Assembly: GCA_024509875.1 (NCBI GenBank)
Contig: JAMPIV010019080.1
Coordinates: 372,001 to 436,000, forward strand
Origin: Oreohelix idahoensis
Taxonomy: Eukaryota > Mollusca > Gastropoda > Stylommatophora > Oreohelicidae
Reading direction: 5' to 3'
DNA: 64,000 bases
The notes beneath the pieces are model-generated. The model saw only the letters and a list, made by a program, of their open reading frames with translations, had not been told where the DNA came from and searched no databases. Shown one piece after another: positions 49,839 through 61,161 of the stretch. Made by a program: the position numbers and the translations under genes. How positions within the stretch are numbered: position 1 is the first letter of the stretch; each line of letters starts with the position of its first letter.

Positions 49839-51646
49839 TGTGTCTAGGGTATGAGTATGGTGTAGTGTAAGTCACAACAACAGACAGATAAACAATTTAA
49901 TTTAATCCACTACTCTTAACAACACTGTGACACTCACATACATATAACACTCTATGAGAATAGCTTAAAGAAGTCACTCGTAACGGTTCAAATAACAATA
50001 TGTATTCATTACTAGCATGAAAGAATATGTGTCCTGATTCAACTACAAGGGAACCAGGAATCACAATCAATTTAAATTACAAGTTATGTACAGAATGTAT
50101 TTAATATGAATATTGTAGTGACATATATTATTACAAATGTTCTATGTGTGTCAGTTGTGTAGTAGTAAAATGAGGTAATACTGGTTTTGTTTTGTTCAAG
50201 CTCTGTTGGTATTTGTCATCATGACTTCAATAGTTTGTGTTTAGGGACCAGTATTGGAGATGTTCACAGTTCCTGATTTTAAGACAAGTAAATTCCCCTC
50301 TGAATAGTATTTTTATAAAGTTATTTCAAGATGAGGGGACATAATGTTGAGCTCAGCTGGCCAAGTTAGCTTATCTGGCGTGATGGCGGCAGGAAAGGAC
50401 TCCTCTGCTCGAATTCTCTCTGGGCTCAGGAGACACCTCACTGATAGCTAAAAAGACCAAGGAGTATGCTGTCCGACTCTGGATTCAGCAAAGCTCTGAC
50501 CAGGTGCTGCTCAGTACCATCAAGACCACTGTCCCACAATTCATACGAATAACACAGATACGTTGATTAGCAATGAATTCTGGCACAAACTGGCACAAAC
50601 TTCCATCTGCCTATGTTCCAGGCTTTTATTGCGCCAAATATATGCTGGCTTCAACGCACTGATGCTTTATCAAGTGTATTTTAAACAAGTGGTTTCGAAC
50701 TAACGCTCCCAAGTGTGTATATCAGCGAGACTGGCCAATGAGCCACGTTTCGACAAGTGTTTGAAAAAATGTTATCTTTTCCCGTCTCCCCTAACAACCA
50801 AGATAGTATTTATAGCCCGACCTATCNTGATTAGGCTTTCATTTGTTGCGCTCCAATCAATTTGGAGTTTACATGGTAGGCTATTTCTGTAACGTAAATT
50901 TTTTTCAAACACGTTAAAAAAAAATCTTATGAGCAGAAATGATTTTTTGCTGTCAGGCACCCCCAATATTTTATTTTGGGTATAATTTATTAATTCCTGG
51001 ACTATTTGCGTAACGTTTTACATATTATTTGTCAGCAAGCCCTAAGGAACCCAAAAATACTAATTTAAAGGAGCTACGTGGCTGCGTTCAAAATATGCAA
51101 CGAAGATGTGCTGTCTGGGTACTGTTATGTGTTCAAACGTAAACCCATATAATGTTGTCTTTTCTAATAAGAGTCTGTTATGATTTATAAACCTAACTCT
51201 GGGAAAGGGTAGTGTATTTTATCACTGTCCGTCTGAAAAAAGTTAGTGCATGTAGACTTACACGCGTGATGGCAGCATTTTCGTATCGCGCGAAGCGTGT
51301 ACTGGCTTCAGCTCTCCCTTCTCGCTATCCAATCTGTTCGTTCGTTTTGGTAACGCAGTATAATTAATGTTAGGATTAATTTAGGTCATTACGCAGTACG
51401 TCTCAATGTTTTTCTTAGAAATGCAGCACACGTTTCATTGAAGAAGGCGGGTAATAATACAGTAAGCTTTATATCAACGTGAAAGCGTTACAATTTGCAG
51501 ACGAAGCAGAAAACAAGGGGGATTTCGAGTACATTCTTTGTGACAGCACTGTCATTTTACCATTGCTCTTCTCTTTATTAATTTTATTTGTTAGGCTTCA
51601 TATTTAATTGATAATTTATATATGTGGATTAGAATATTCCATGACA
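49839..51646 (-). repeat. Element B 3' LTR (left)
   Basis: 1808 bp, TGTGTCTAGG...CCATGACA, collinear with 56031-57879. Minus-strand GAGGGGAGG next to it (51647-51656) is a good polypurine tract. It contains one ambiguous base (n at 50827). Its left end probably lacks about 170 bp present at the matching end of the other LTR. Confidence 0.9.
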
Positions 51647-51713
51647 CCTCCCCTCTTAAAACAGACATTATATGTCAGTCCTTTATTCTATATACACATA
51701 GAGAAATTTATTA

Positions 51714-51965
51714 TTATTTCTGGGGTTTACGGTGATTCTCATCACACGGATGGCGGCTTAAAAAATCCGCTCCCAGATTGGTTTTTCCAGATATATATTC
51801 AATGCTAAAATTATATGGAGCCAGAAGCAAAGACCATCGGAGTAACCTAGAGTTCTCATGCTTAGCCTGTGCTAAAAAACGATAAAGGTTTGTGGTCAGT
51901 TTGCAATAAATGCCTTCCCATATAGATAAATATTGAATTTCTTTATTGCCCATATTACTGGACAT
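51714..51965 (-). pseudogene. pol: Element B RNase H, C-terminal end in shifted frame
   Basis: Continues RNase H after a frameshift within 51896-51965: a RFLAQAKHENSRLLRWSLLL block, then YISGKTNLGADFLSRH, whose aspartate is the last RNase H metal-binding position. Confidence 0.82.
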
Positions 51966-53608
51966 TCTTTTTCGCTAGTTGAGTAGTTGATTTCAGCTTT
52001 ATTCAACTTTCTGCTAGCATATGCCACTGGGCTTAATTCCCCATCCAATGCATCTGATTTCTGTAGTAAAGTTGCACCTAACCCAATATTACTTGCATCC
52101 GTCCTTACTATGAATTCTTGACTTAAGTCAGGTAATTTCAAAATGGGTTTACTTGTGAGCTTTTCCTTCAATTCTTGGTAAGTCATTTCACATTGTGGAG
52201 TCCATGTAATGCGATCTGGAAGTCCTTTACGTGTCAATTCAGTTAACGGTGCACATATGGAATTAAAGTTTTTGATATACTTCTGGTAGAAACCACATAA
52301 TGAGACAAAGGATCTCACGTCCTTCTTGGTTTGTGGTCTCGGGGCTTTCTGTAGTTTCTCTAAGTTCTTTGGGTCAGGGGTCATGTTTCCCTGATAAACT
52401 GTGTGTCCCAAAAATTCCAATTCTTTACATCCAACGCAACATTTGGTTGGACGGGCTGTTAAATTTGCCTCCCTAAGTCGATCAAACAGCATGTTCAGAG
52501 AGTCAATGTGTTCCTCAAATGTTTCTGTTGCTATAAGGATATCATCCATAAAATTTGTTATACAGGGATTATTCAGAGGATCCAATAATTTTCTCATCAT
52601 TCTAGAGAAGACACTAGGCGCATTCTTCAATCCAAATGGCAATCTATTAAACTCATAGTGTCCTTCTGAGGTACTAAAAGCTAGGTATGGTCTAACCTCA
52701 GGCTTTACTGGAATCTGATAGTATCCTTTACTCAGATCCACTTTTGAGAAATATTTAGCTTTATTTAGCCTGGAAAACAGCTGATTTGTATCCGGCAATG
52801 GATCCACCTGTCCTTCTGTAATAGCATTCAGTCTCCTGTAATCTATACAGAGTCTATGTTCTCCAGAGGGCTTCCTTAAGAGTACAACACCGGAACTATA
52901 CGAAGACTCACTGTGCGAAATAATTCCTTCCTTCAATAGATAGTCTATCTCTTCCTTCAAAGCTTTTTCCTTAGCAAACGGAATCGAATATGGTTTCATA
53001 CAGACAGGTGTGGAGTCTATGAGTTTCATATCATATTCCAATAGGTTTGTATGCCCTGGTCGGTCTGTTAACACCTCTGCATGATTATTTAGAACCTGTT
53101 GCACTCTCTCTTTCTGAGTTTTCGTTAAATGTGTACTGATTTTCACCTGTGCTGCTGTCTCACAGGGGTGTAATGGATATTCAAATGATGAAAGTGGTTC
53201 CTTTTTCATCTCCATGGCGATGGACAAGGTCAACAAGTGTGTCTCTTCCTGATGTTCTCTTTCCAAATATTTCTTCAGGAGATTCACATGATAGATTTTT
53301 TCTTTCCCCTTCTTATCTATCTTATAATTTGTTCTAGACACCTTCTCTAGAACTGTATATGGACCCTGCCATCCAATTTGTAACTTATTCTGACTCCCGG
53401 GCAAAAGAAGCAGTACCTTCTCTCCCACAGCCAAATTTCTGTCTTTCGCCTTCCTGTTATAATAGGCAGCATGTTTCTTCCTGGCTTGTTTCAAATTTTC
53501 ATTGGCAAGTTTCCAGCCAGTTTTCAACCGAGTGGTCAGCTCATTCACATATTGGTATGAAGATGTAATGTTTTCCTCTGCCTTTTCATCAGTCCACGTT
53601 CTTAACAA
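51896..53608 (-). CDS. pol: Element B integrase C-terminus, RT and RNase H
   Basis: One open frame of 570 codons with no stop. Integrase tail with GPY at 82-84 (IGWQGPYTVLEKV) and YHVNLLKKYLERE at 106-118. RT follows: PYSIPFAKEKALKEEI at about 206, CIDYRRLN at 254, KVDLSKGYYQIPV at 289, RLPFGLKNAPSVF at 322, catalytic FMDD at 353-356 and FLGHTVY at 399. RNase H begins at about 495 (RTDASNIGLGATLL, D504) and has the RKLNKAEINYSTSEKE block before the frameshift. The nominal start is not a real protein start: the frame would have been entered from upstream integrase. Enzyme motifs look intact. Confidence 0.88.
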   Translation of the reverse strand: MLRTWTDEKAEENITSSYQYVNELTTRLKTGWKLANENLKQARKKHAAYYNRKAKDRNLAVGEKVLLLLPGSQNKLQIGWQGPYTVLEKVSRTNYKIDKKGKEKIYHVNLLKKYLEREHQEETHLLTLSIAMEMKKEPLSSFEYPLHPCETAAQVKISTHLTKTQKERVQQVLNNHAEVLTDRPGHTNLLEYDMKLIDSTPVCMKPYSIPFAKEKALKEEIDYLLKEGIISHSESSYSSGVVLLRKPSGEHRLCIDYRRLNAITEGQVDPLPDTNQLFSRLNKAKYFSKVDLSKGYYQIPVKPEVRPYLAFSTSEGHYEFNRLPFGLKNAPSVFSRMMRKLLDPLNNPCITNFMDDILIATETFEEHIDSLNMLFDRLREANLTARPTKCCVGCKELEFLGHTVYQGNMTPDPKNLEKLQKAPRPQTKKDVRSFVSLCGFYQKYIKNFNSICAPLTELTRKGLPDRITWTPQCEMTYQELKEKLTSKPILKLPDLSQEFIVRTDASNIGLGATLLQKSDALDGELSPVAYASRKLNKAEINYSTSEKECPVIWAIKKFNIYLYGKAFIAN

Positions 53609-53610
53609 AG

Positions 53611-54054
53611 CTACATATGGACCTTTAATTGTGTGGACCTATTTGTCCATGCACCGGTATGGTCTCTTCCACTTGAAGCTTTATAGTGATGATTTTTCCT
53701 CCCAGAATTTTCATGCACAAAACGACCGCTACCAATTTTTCTTTTGGGGCTGTCTCCCCTCTTAAAATTCTTGATGAGAGATTTCCTCCCTACATCCTCT
53801 TCCTCCAGTTTGTTTAAGTCCGATTGAGGGATTGTCGGCTTATCCTGGGGTAAGACATCTTTTTGCACTCTCCGCATAGTGGCCATTGTAAAACAGTTAA
53901 GTGAAGCTTGTCCGTGAAAAGGGGCTTCCCATTCCATTTGGTCCACTTTATCAAATTTATTTTTCCTTTTATTGTCAGGCCTGATTTTGCCCCATGGCGT
54001 GTCCAGGTCCTGATCCATGTTCCCACTTGTGGGTGTTCCCTCATGTGCTATGCT
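53611..54054 (-). other. 147-codon segment of unknown origin where the integrase core should be
   Basis: In element A the HHCC module is followed by the DDE core. Here, right after ERCSI, the frame enters 147 residues rich in K, D, N and R with no integrase motif (starts AHEGTPTSG, includes WGKIRPDNKRKNKFDKVDQM and KRKIGSGRFVHENSGRKN). It ends with a stop overlapping the resumed integrase C-terminal frame. It could be captured sequence, divergent element sequence or a deletion scar read open. It stays open through its whole length. Confidence 0.6.
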
Positions 54055-55665
54055 ACACCTTTCTACAAAGTTCTCAATGTCCCATCTTGCTTTGGGCCAA
54101 TAATAATTGTGAGCCACCTTTTGAATGATGGTACCTATCTTCTCATGGTCCCCATCTGGTTTCACATGTAGGCTCCTTATTAATTCTGTCCTATATCTTT
54201 TTGGAAGAACCAGCTGTCCGTGACCTTTGGATCTAGCTCCAGTCTTCCTATACATCAACTTGTTTTTCATGTAAAAATCTCCCTTGCCTGGAGTTGTATG
54301 ACAAGTTGACAATTTTCTGAAACAAGGCTTGAGTGTTTTATCCCCAGCCTGTGCCTTCCTCATCTCTTCTGGAGTGGTATCTAACATAATATCCTCCTCC
54401 TGTCTTGAGGTCGACCTGACCTGAAGAGTTGCCATATACACAGGTTTCCTTCTGCAACGGTCAGTGTCATGATTGTCCATCTGACAATTTTTACACCACC
54501 TTTTTCCTTGGTTGAAAGATTTTCTTTCATCATATTTCCTTTCATCGAATTGTGGGAATTTATTTTTATTGTCATACCGTGGCCTATCAAATTGGTGCTT
54601 ACCTTTATTTTGATCCTTAGGATCAAATTTATTAAAGTTCTGTGGTGCCCTGAAGTTATCCACCTGTTTCTTTTTATTACCTGTTACCTCTGCTTGAGCT
54701 GCTTGATACCTTTCAGCAACATTTAGCAACTCATCCAGCCTCTCTGCACCTTGTTCCATGAGAAACTTTCTCAGGTCTGGAGCCATGGACTCTCTTAATT
54801 GCTCTATAAGGACCATTTCCTTAAGATCTTGGGTTTTCCCCAGAGAAGTCCATTTCTCCAAGTATGTCTCTATTCGGGCAGAGAACTGGTGATAGGTTTC
54901 ACCTGACAGTAGTTTAGCATTCCTAAATTTTTTTCTATAGAATTCTGCATTCTTTTCATACCTTAACAAAAGAGCCTGCTTTAGCATGTCATAATTTTCC
55001 TGATCACCTCTGCTCATTTTTGCAAAAACTTCATAAGCTGCCCCACGAAGTCCCTGAGATAACTTTAAGCTCCACCTTTCTCTCTCTAACCCATACGTGG
55101 TAGCTAATAGTTCGTACCTATTTATATAGCTCTCAATATCATCGTCTTTCTCAACAAAATGATCTAAATGAAAGTTCATAGCTGAGATTGAGGCTCCTTG
55201 AGTAACCGTAGCATCAGAGGCAAAGGGACTGGCACCATTTTCAGGAGCATGGCCCTGAAACTCAAACTCCCTTAGTCGTAACTCATGTTCCCTTTGTAAT
55301 CTCTTCTCCTCCTTTTCTGCTTCCCTCTCTGCAGCTAATCTCTTCTCTTCTCTTTCTGCAGCCTGTCTTCTTTCCTCGGCTTCTCTTTCTGCAGCTAATC
55401 TCTTGTCTTCTCTTTCTGCCTCCAATTTCTTAGCCTCAGCCTCAATCTGCAACCTCTTAGTCTCAGCCTCAGCTTCAAATTGTAACTTCTTAATTTCCCT
55501 TTCAGCCTCTAACCTTCTTTCGGCTTCTTTTTCTAATCTTCTTTCTTCGCGTTCAATAAATTTGTCACATTCCGTTGTGACATAGGCAACCATAACTTGC
55601 CCATCTAATCCTAACTCTTTTGCAGTCTGAACCGCAGCAGATCGAAATTTGGCCAGGTCCGCCAT
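53611..55665 (-). CDS. gag: Element B Gag, joined to a tail of unknown origin
   Basis: 684 codons from ATG at 55665 (MADLAKFRSA), no internal stop. Residues about 35-145 form a long charged coiled coil of E/K/R/A heptads. A capsid-like domain follows (YGLERERWSLKLSQGLRG...YHQFSARIETYLEKW). A true CCHC knuckle CKNCQMDNHDTDRC lies at about 390-405. A short integrase N-terminal remnant then appears (VLPKRYRTELIRSLH...NYYWPKARWDIENFVERC) and stops after the first cysteine of the CxxC pair. Protease is absent. Residues 538-684 are of unknown origin. Confidence 0.85.
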   Translation of the reverse strand: MADLAKFRSAAVQTAKELGLDGQVMVAYVTTECDKFIEREERRLEKEAERRLEAEREIKKLQFEAEAETKRLQIEAEAKKLEAEREDKRLAAEREAEERRQAAEREEKRLAAEREAEKEEKRLQREHELRLREFEFQGHAPENGASPFASDATVTQGASISAMNFHLDHFVEKDDDIESYINRYELLATTYGLERERWSLKLSQGLRGAAYEVFAKMSRGDQENYDMLKQALLLRYEKNAEFYRKKFRNAKLLSGETYHQFSARIETYLEKWTSLGKTQDLKEMVLIEQLRESMAPDLRKFLMEQGAERLDELLNVAERYQAAQAEVTGNKKKQVDNFRAPQNFNKFDPKDQNKGKHQFDRPRYDNKNKFPQFDERKYDERKSFNQGKRWCKNCQMDNHDTDRCRRKPVYMATLQVRSTSRQEEDIMLDTTPEEMRKAQAGDKTLKPCFRKLSTCHTTPGKGDFYMKNKLMYRKTGARSKGHGQLVLPKRYRTELIRSLHVKPDGDHEKIGTIIQKVAHNYYWPKARWDIENFVERCSIAHEGTPTSGNMDQDLDTPWGKIRPDNKRKNKFDKVDQMEWEAPFHGQASLNCFTMATMRRVQKDVLPQDKPTIPQSDLNKLEEEDVGRKSLIKNFKRGDSPKRKIGSGRFVHENSGRKNHHYKASSGRDHTGAWTNRSTQLKVHM

Positions 55666-55857
55666 TGTCTATTATGTAAATTTATACAATGTCTAACCAA
55701 CAATTCAATCTCTAATGGACAACACAGGCACCGTGAGCTCAACCTTATTTAATTCCACCCAAGGATACCTTTTAATTCTTATATTCCCTGAAGTGAATTA
55801 CCCCCAATATTTTTAATAGTTAAAGATTCAAAATCCCAAGAGCGAGACCCCAATATA

Positions 55858-57879
55858 TGTGGTGAAGTGGGATGTTATAAATATTTATAGGGGACTTAGT
55901 GTACTGACTGAGATCAGCTGTGAAGGTATCTATATCTATTAAAAGTAGTGTATTATAGATAACCTTACTTGCTACCACATATCTCTTTATCTCAGTCAGA
56001 ATTATTCTGGAATAGTGTGATGCTACGTTATGTGTCTAGGGTATGAGTATGGTGAAGTGTAAGTCACAACAACAGACAGATAAACAATTTAATTTAATCC
56101 ACTACTCTTAACAACACTGTGACACTCACATACATATAACACTCTATGAGAATAGCTTAAAGAAGTCACTCGTAACGGTTCAAATAACAATATGTATTCA
56201 TTACTAGCATGAATGAATATGTGTCCTGATTCAACTACAAGGGAACCAGGAATCACAATCAATTTAAATTACAAGTTATGTACAGAATGTATTTAATATG
56301 AATATTGTAGTGACATATATTATTACAAATGTTCTATGTGTGTCAGTTGTGTAGTAGTAAAATGAGGTAATACTGGTTTTATTTTGTTCAAGCTCTGTTG
56401 GTATTTGTCATCATGACTTCAATAGTTTGTCTTTAGGGACCAGTATTGGAGATGTTCACAGTTCCTGATTTTAAGACAAGTAAATTCCCCTCTGAATAGT
56501 ATTTTTATAAAGTTATTTCAAGATGAGGGGACATAATGTTGAGCTCAGCTGGCCAACTCTGCTTATCTTGAGTGATGGCGGCAGGAAAGGACTCCTCTGC
56601 TCGAATTCTCCTCTGGGCTCAGGAGACACCTCACTGATAGCTAAAAAGACCAAGGAGTATGCTGTCCGACTCTGGATTCAGCAAATCTCTGACCAGATGC
56701 TGCTCACTACCATCAAGACCACTGTCCCACAATTCATACGAATAACACAGATACGTTGATTAGCAATGAATTCTGGCACAAACTGGCACAAACTTCCATC
56801 TGCCTATGTTCCAGGCTTTTATTGCGCCAAATATATGCTGGCTTCAACGCACTGATGCTTTATCAAGTGTATTTTAAACAAGTGGTCTCGAACTAACGCT
56901 CCCAAGTGTGTATATCAGCGAGACTGGCCAATGAGCCACGTTTCGACAAGTGTTTGAAAAAATGTTATCTTTTCCCGTCTCCCCTAACAACCAAGATAGT
57001 ATTTATAGCCCGACCAATCGTGGTTAGGCTTTCATTTGTTGCGCTCCAATCAATTTGAAGTTTACATGGTAGGCTATTTCTGTAACGTAAATTTTTTTCA
57101 AACACGTTAAAAAAAATCTTATGAGCAGAAATGATTTTATGCTGTCAGGCACCCCCAATATTTTATTTTGGGTATAATTTATTAATTCCTGGACTATTTG
57201 CGTAACGTTTTACATATTATTTGTCAGCAAGCCCTAAGGAACCCAAAATTACTAATTTAAAGGAGCTACGTGGCTGCGTTCAAAATATGCAATTTCTTTT
57301 ACCTCCTGTTCCGAAGATATGCTGTCTGGGTACTGTTATGTGTTCAAACGTAAACCCATCTAATGTTGTCTTTTCTAATAAGAGTTTGTTCTGATTTATA
57401 AACCTAACTCTGGGAAAGGGTAGTGTATTTTATCACTGTCCGTCTGAAAAAAAATTAGTGCATGTAGACTTACACGCGTGATGGCAGCATTTGCGTATCG
57501 CGCGAAGCGTGTTTAGTGTTCGGCTTCCTCTCCCTTCTCGCTATCCTTTAGTCCAACTGTTCGTTCGTTTTGGTAACGTAATGTAGAAAAAGACATGAAT
57601 GGAATTTAAAATTTAGGTCATTACGCAGTACGTCTCAATGTTTTTCTTAGAAATGCAGCACACGTTTCATTGAAGAAGGCGGGTAATAATACAGTAAGCT
57701 TTTATATCAACGTGAAAGCGTTACAATTTGTAGACGAAGCAGAAAACAAGGGGGATTTCGAGTACATTCTTTGTGATAGCACTGTCATTTTACCATTGCT
57801 CTTCTCTTTATTAATTTTATTTGTTAGGCTTTATATTTAATTGATAATTTATATATGTGGATTAGAATATTCCATGACA
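55858..57879 (-). repeat. Element B 5' LTR (right); shared part 56031-57879
   Basis: The part alignable to the left LTR is 56031-57879. However, the best primer-binding site, TTGGGGTCTCGCTCTTGGGA on the minus strand (55834-55853), lies 177 bp inside that boundary, next to TGTGGTGAAG at 55858. I therefore place the true LTR edge near 55858 and infer that the left LTR lost this end. The extra segment has inverted repeats ATATGTGGT/ACCACATAT (55854-55862 and 55976-55984), so an insertion is the alternative. Confidence 0.65.
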
Positions 57880-58694
57880 CAGAAGTAGAGATACTTAACG
57901 GTCAACAGAAAATAGAAAAACAGGTTCTGCATGGCAGTTGGTGAGTAGCTGGGACAAGAGACGTTGGGACTACAGAAGAATGTAGAGACCGTACAGAAAG
58001 GAGGAACTTACGTGTTCAAGAAGAAGATTGGCTCTAACGAGGTTTCGTGAATGCAGAATGTGAAAGCTGCAAGCCAATTCTTTAGATCGAGCAGAAATTC
58101 AGAGAATTCCTACGAGTATCCAACTGAACGTGAGTAGGAGTCGAATTCCAGAACTTTTAGACTAATGTAGAAGATAGCGTCCTAACCAGAAGATGACGAA
58201 CCACGATCAGTAGAGAATGCCGTGACATTGTTCTAGAGTTTTACTGTGTAAACTAAAGTCCGTTGAGTGTGTACGGGTCACAGGCAGCAGCCAAGGAATT
58301 TGATGATGTCATTTATTTATGAAGAGACTTGTACGATGTGTCAGTTAAAGCTGGCTGCTACATTTACTCCCCTATATCACTTTACAACACTAATAATCTA
58401 TTATCTTCAATTACAAGCTTTGATGTGGCAAGTATCTCTCGTATTGCTTATCCTATACGCCTGCTTCCACCGGGGGCCATAATCCTTCATTTCCCTTAGA
58501 TGCCCACGTGACATGAAATACTGCTCAGTAAAACCATATTATATTTACTCCTATTGATCCATATGGCTTTACCCATTTTTTAATCATGATTTGCTTCCAT
58601 ATACCACATGCTGTCTGAAGACAAGAAACCCCAGTAAAACCCGTTATTCTTACAGCCCTATACCCACCTAAATTAAAGCAGTGTAGGTCAAGAG
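57880..58694. other. Unassigned sequence between element B and the solo LTR
   Basis: Nothing recognised; the 71-codon frame at 58267-58482 has no motif. Confidence 0.35.
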
Positions 58695-61161
58695 TGTCGT
58701 AGATTTGCGATAGGTTAATTAAGACTTAGGTTTGGTCCCTTCTGAATAGCAATAGAAACAAGTGATAGCTCAGTGGGAGATGATAAAATAGAAATAGATT
58801 TCACGAGTGAGATGGAGGAAATATATTAGAGTCGGTCTCTGACCCTCGAGATGATTGCTCTTAGTCAGCCTATCATCTACAACAGATTAAGATTTGTCAG
58901 ACTGTCTAGTATAATATATATTAACATATATATCCCTCACATACACACACACACATAAGTGACTACAATAGACGCACAGACGTGAAACTATGACAATGGA
59001 AATATAGATAATTTGGAACGAGCTGACCGACAAACTGATTAAGTTTAAGTGAATTTTGATTATCAGAAGAAAATTCCATCACAACACATAAAAATTACCT
59101 CAAGCATATACAAATAGTCATAAAGTCAATGAATTGCTACAAGAATGATAGACCTATTGGTATGATCTTTTCCCTCGATGTATTCCACAGTCCTGTTAGA
59201 AGAAAAGTGATATCCCCAAAGAGTCACGGATACATATGCTATAGTCTAAGATTTCCCTTTAAAGGTATGAACAGACTTTGATACTCTAATCTATCCTAAG
59301 GAAAATATTGCTAGCAACAAAAAAAACTTGCATAAAGAAATTTAAGACAGCAAAATGGGTGCCAAAATAGAACAATAAAGGAATCACTCAGTCCTGCATT
59401 CACTCTATTCAGTCAGCCGTGATCACTAGCTTGCATTCGTACTTACAGCTTTGGTAGCAACTTCTGGAAAAAACAATTTTTAGGACATGCACGTACAGAA
59501 TCTCCAGGGTTAGTCATTGGCCAAGGGAACCCCAGCTCCACAAAGATAGGTTGAATTCACTACTTCAGGGAACGTTTCCTTGGTTATTCTTATTTTAGGA
59601 TATCTGTTAATGTCACATTAAAATTGTCCAGGCACGAACGTTAACAGCGAGCAAAGTGTCAATAGCTTAGATTTCTAGTAACTAGGAATGTCAGGTCGGT
59701 GCCTTCTCGCAGTATAGGACTTCATTTGGTCACACCACAATTAGTCAAAACTCCGTCGGAATGTTGCTGATAGTAATATTTTACTTGCCACAAGGGCGGA
59801 AATGTACTTGAGGTTTTTCTCAGGAAGAATTAAATCTGGCTCGATAGGCCCGTTACTTCATTTAATCTTAAAGTTCATGTAATGGGTACTCTGTCGTTCT
59901 GGATGCCAACGCAATGCAGACAGGTTTTACTTTATACAACCAAGTCTTTAAGAAAAAAATGTTTTTGTTCTTCACAGATATTTCTCAGTACTAAAACGAT
60001 GGTAGAGTTGGGCTACCCCAGTTTCACTAAATAAAGAAAAAACAACATATAGAATACTTATACATGCTATTCACTTCTGCTATAACTTACATTATAAACT
60101 GCACATGGAGAGCTTGACTTATCGTTTAAAACTCCCATGAAATAAGTTATATTCATCAAATCAATCATCATGAATTAGAAATACATATGTATTTTGTCAA
60201 TACTCAATGATGAATCAGTGCAGTTATAAGTTGGTTTAAAATATTCTCGACTGATTACTAGCAATTTAATAAAATGTATTTAAAGCTGCATGAGTTTAAG
60301 CTAGAAATTATAATTTATTTTGCTATCCACTGAAACACGTCAGCTAGAGAATATAACAGACTTACAATTTAATTACTTCTGCACAGAAATCTAACTAGTA
60401 AAATGAAATAAGCGGTTATCACTGAATCACTCAACACTACTAGATATATAATATATTTACCTCCAGAAAGAACTACAGACGATCGCACAAACTTAGAATT
60501 ATACGCTTATATTTATTGGTAGTCTAGAAGCTCAGCAAAATTTCCGAGAACAACCTGAGACTTCGCTATACAGCTTACTCTCTTAGTACGAAACGACCAG
60601 TCTACTGCAAATTTAGGAGAACTGAATGAAATCAAGTTTAAACTACGTGGTAGATATATGAAACAGACAAAGGATTCCACGCTATTACGAAAACCCGAAA
60701 TAGCGCCGGTCTCTCTCTCTCTCTCTCTCTCCTCTCTCTCTTAACACTTCCCATTAACTTAGACGCTGGCCATAACTGCCAAAACGCGTCTTCACACCTA
60801 CTACGACATGTCCCATTTCTGAGCGATGCAGATTGACCCCTTCCACAACTCACGCCGAGAAAAGAGCCGAAGAAAAACTTGTGTCAGATGAAAATGTAGA
60901 CAAATGTCTACTCTCTATGCCTGACGAAAACGAATTCTCACACTATTTCGTTCACATTCAGGGACTGACATCTTACGCAATAAAATGCGTTACTAGTATG
61001 AGAAAAGAAACGGCAAAAGTCAGAATGGGAAAGTTATATTTTGTCGCTAACGAACGAATGCGAAAAACAGAAAAGGGTAAAAGAGCGATAATGAAGTAGA
61101 GGACACAAGTAGAAAAGAAAAGAATATAGAAAATTTATTGATAATAAATCTCTATGCGACA
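58695..61161 (-). repeat. Solo LTR, diverged member of the element A family
   Basis: Over its whole 2467 bp the minus strand aligns collinearly with the element A LTR. It starts TGTCGTAGATTT(T/G)CGATAG as the complement of the element A LTR end and finishes GCGACA. Shared landmarks include TTGGTCCCTTCTGAATAG, GAACGAGCTGACC, GTCCAGGCACGAA and AAATCAATCATCA. No internal region lies beside it, so it is a solo LTR from recombination. Flanking 5-mers AAGAG (58690-58694) and AATAG (61162-61166) differ at one base, a likely decayed target duplication. A (CT)n run at about 60712-60740 is expanded inside it. Open frames at 60638-61099 are LTR sequence, not genes. Confidence 0.85.

Larger units (their letters stand above)
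49839..57879 (-). mobile_element. Element B: LTR retrotransposon, protease and integrase core missing
   Basis: 8.0 kb, minus strand: 5' LTR at right (shared part 56031-57879), Gag 55665-54055, an unrelated tail 54054-53611, integrase C-terminus + RT + RNase H 53608-51714, 3' LTR at left (49839-51646). LTRs look roughly 97-98% identical by eye. Same group as element A by Gag and integrase C-terminus, and with the same IN-before-RT order. No target duplication (TTAGT left, CAGAA right). Unlike element A it keeps RT/RNase H but lacks protease and almost all of integrase. Confidence 0.9.

Noticed and set aside
49834..57884. Target-site duplication for element B
   Set aside because: TTAGT and CAGAA do not match; one LTR end is probably missing.
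60833..61099. 88-codon frame as a host gene
   Set aside because: Lies inside the diverged solo LTR of the element A family.
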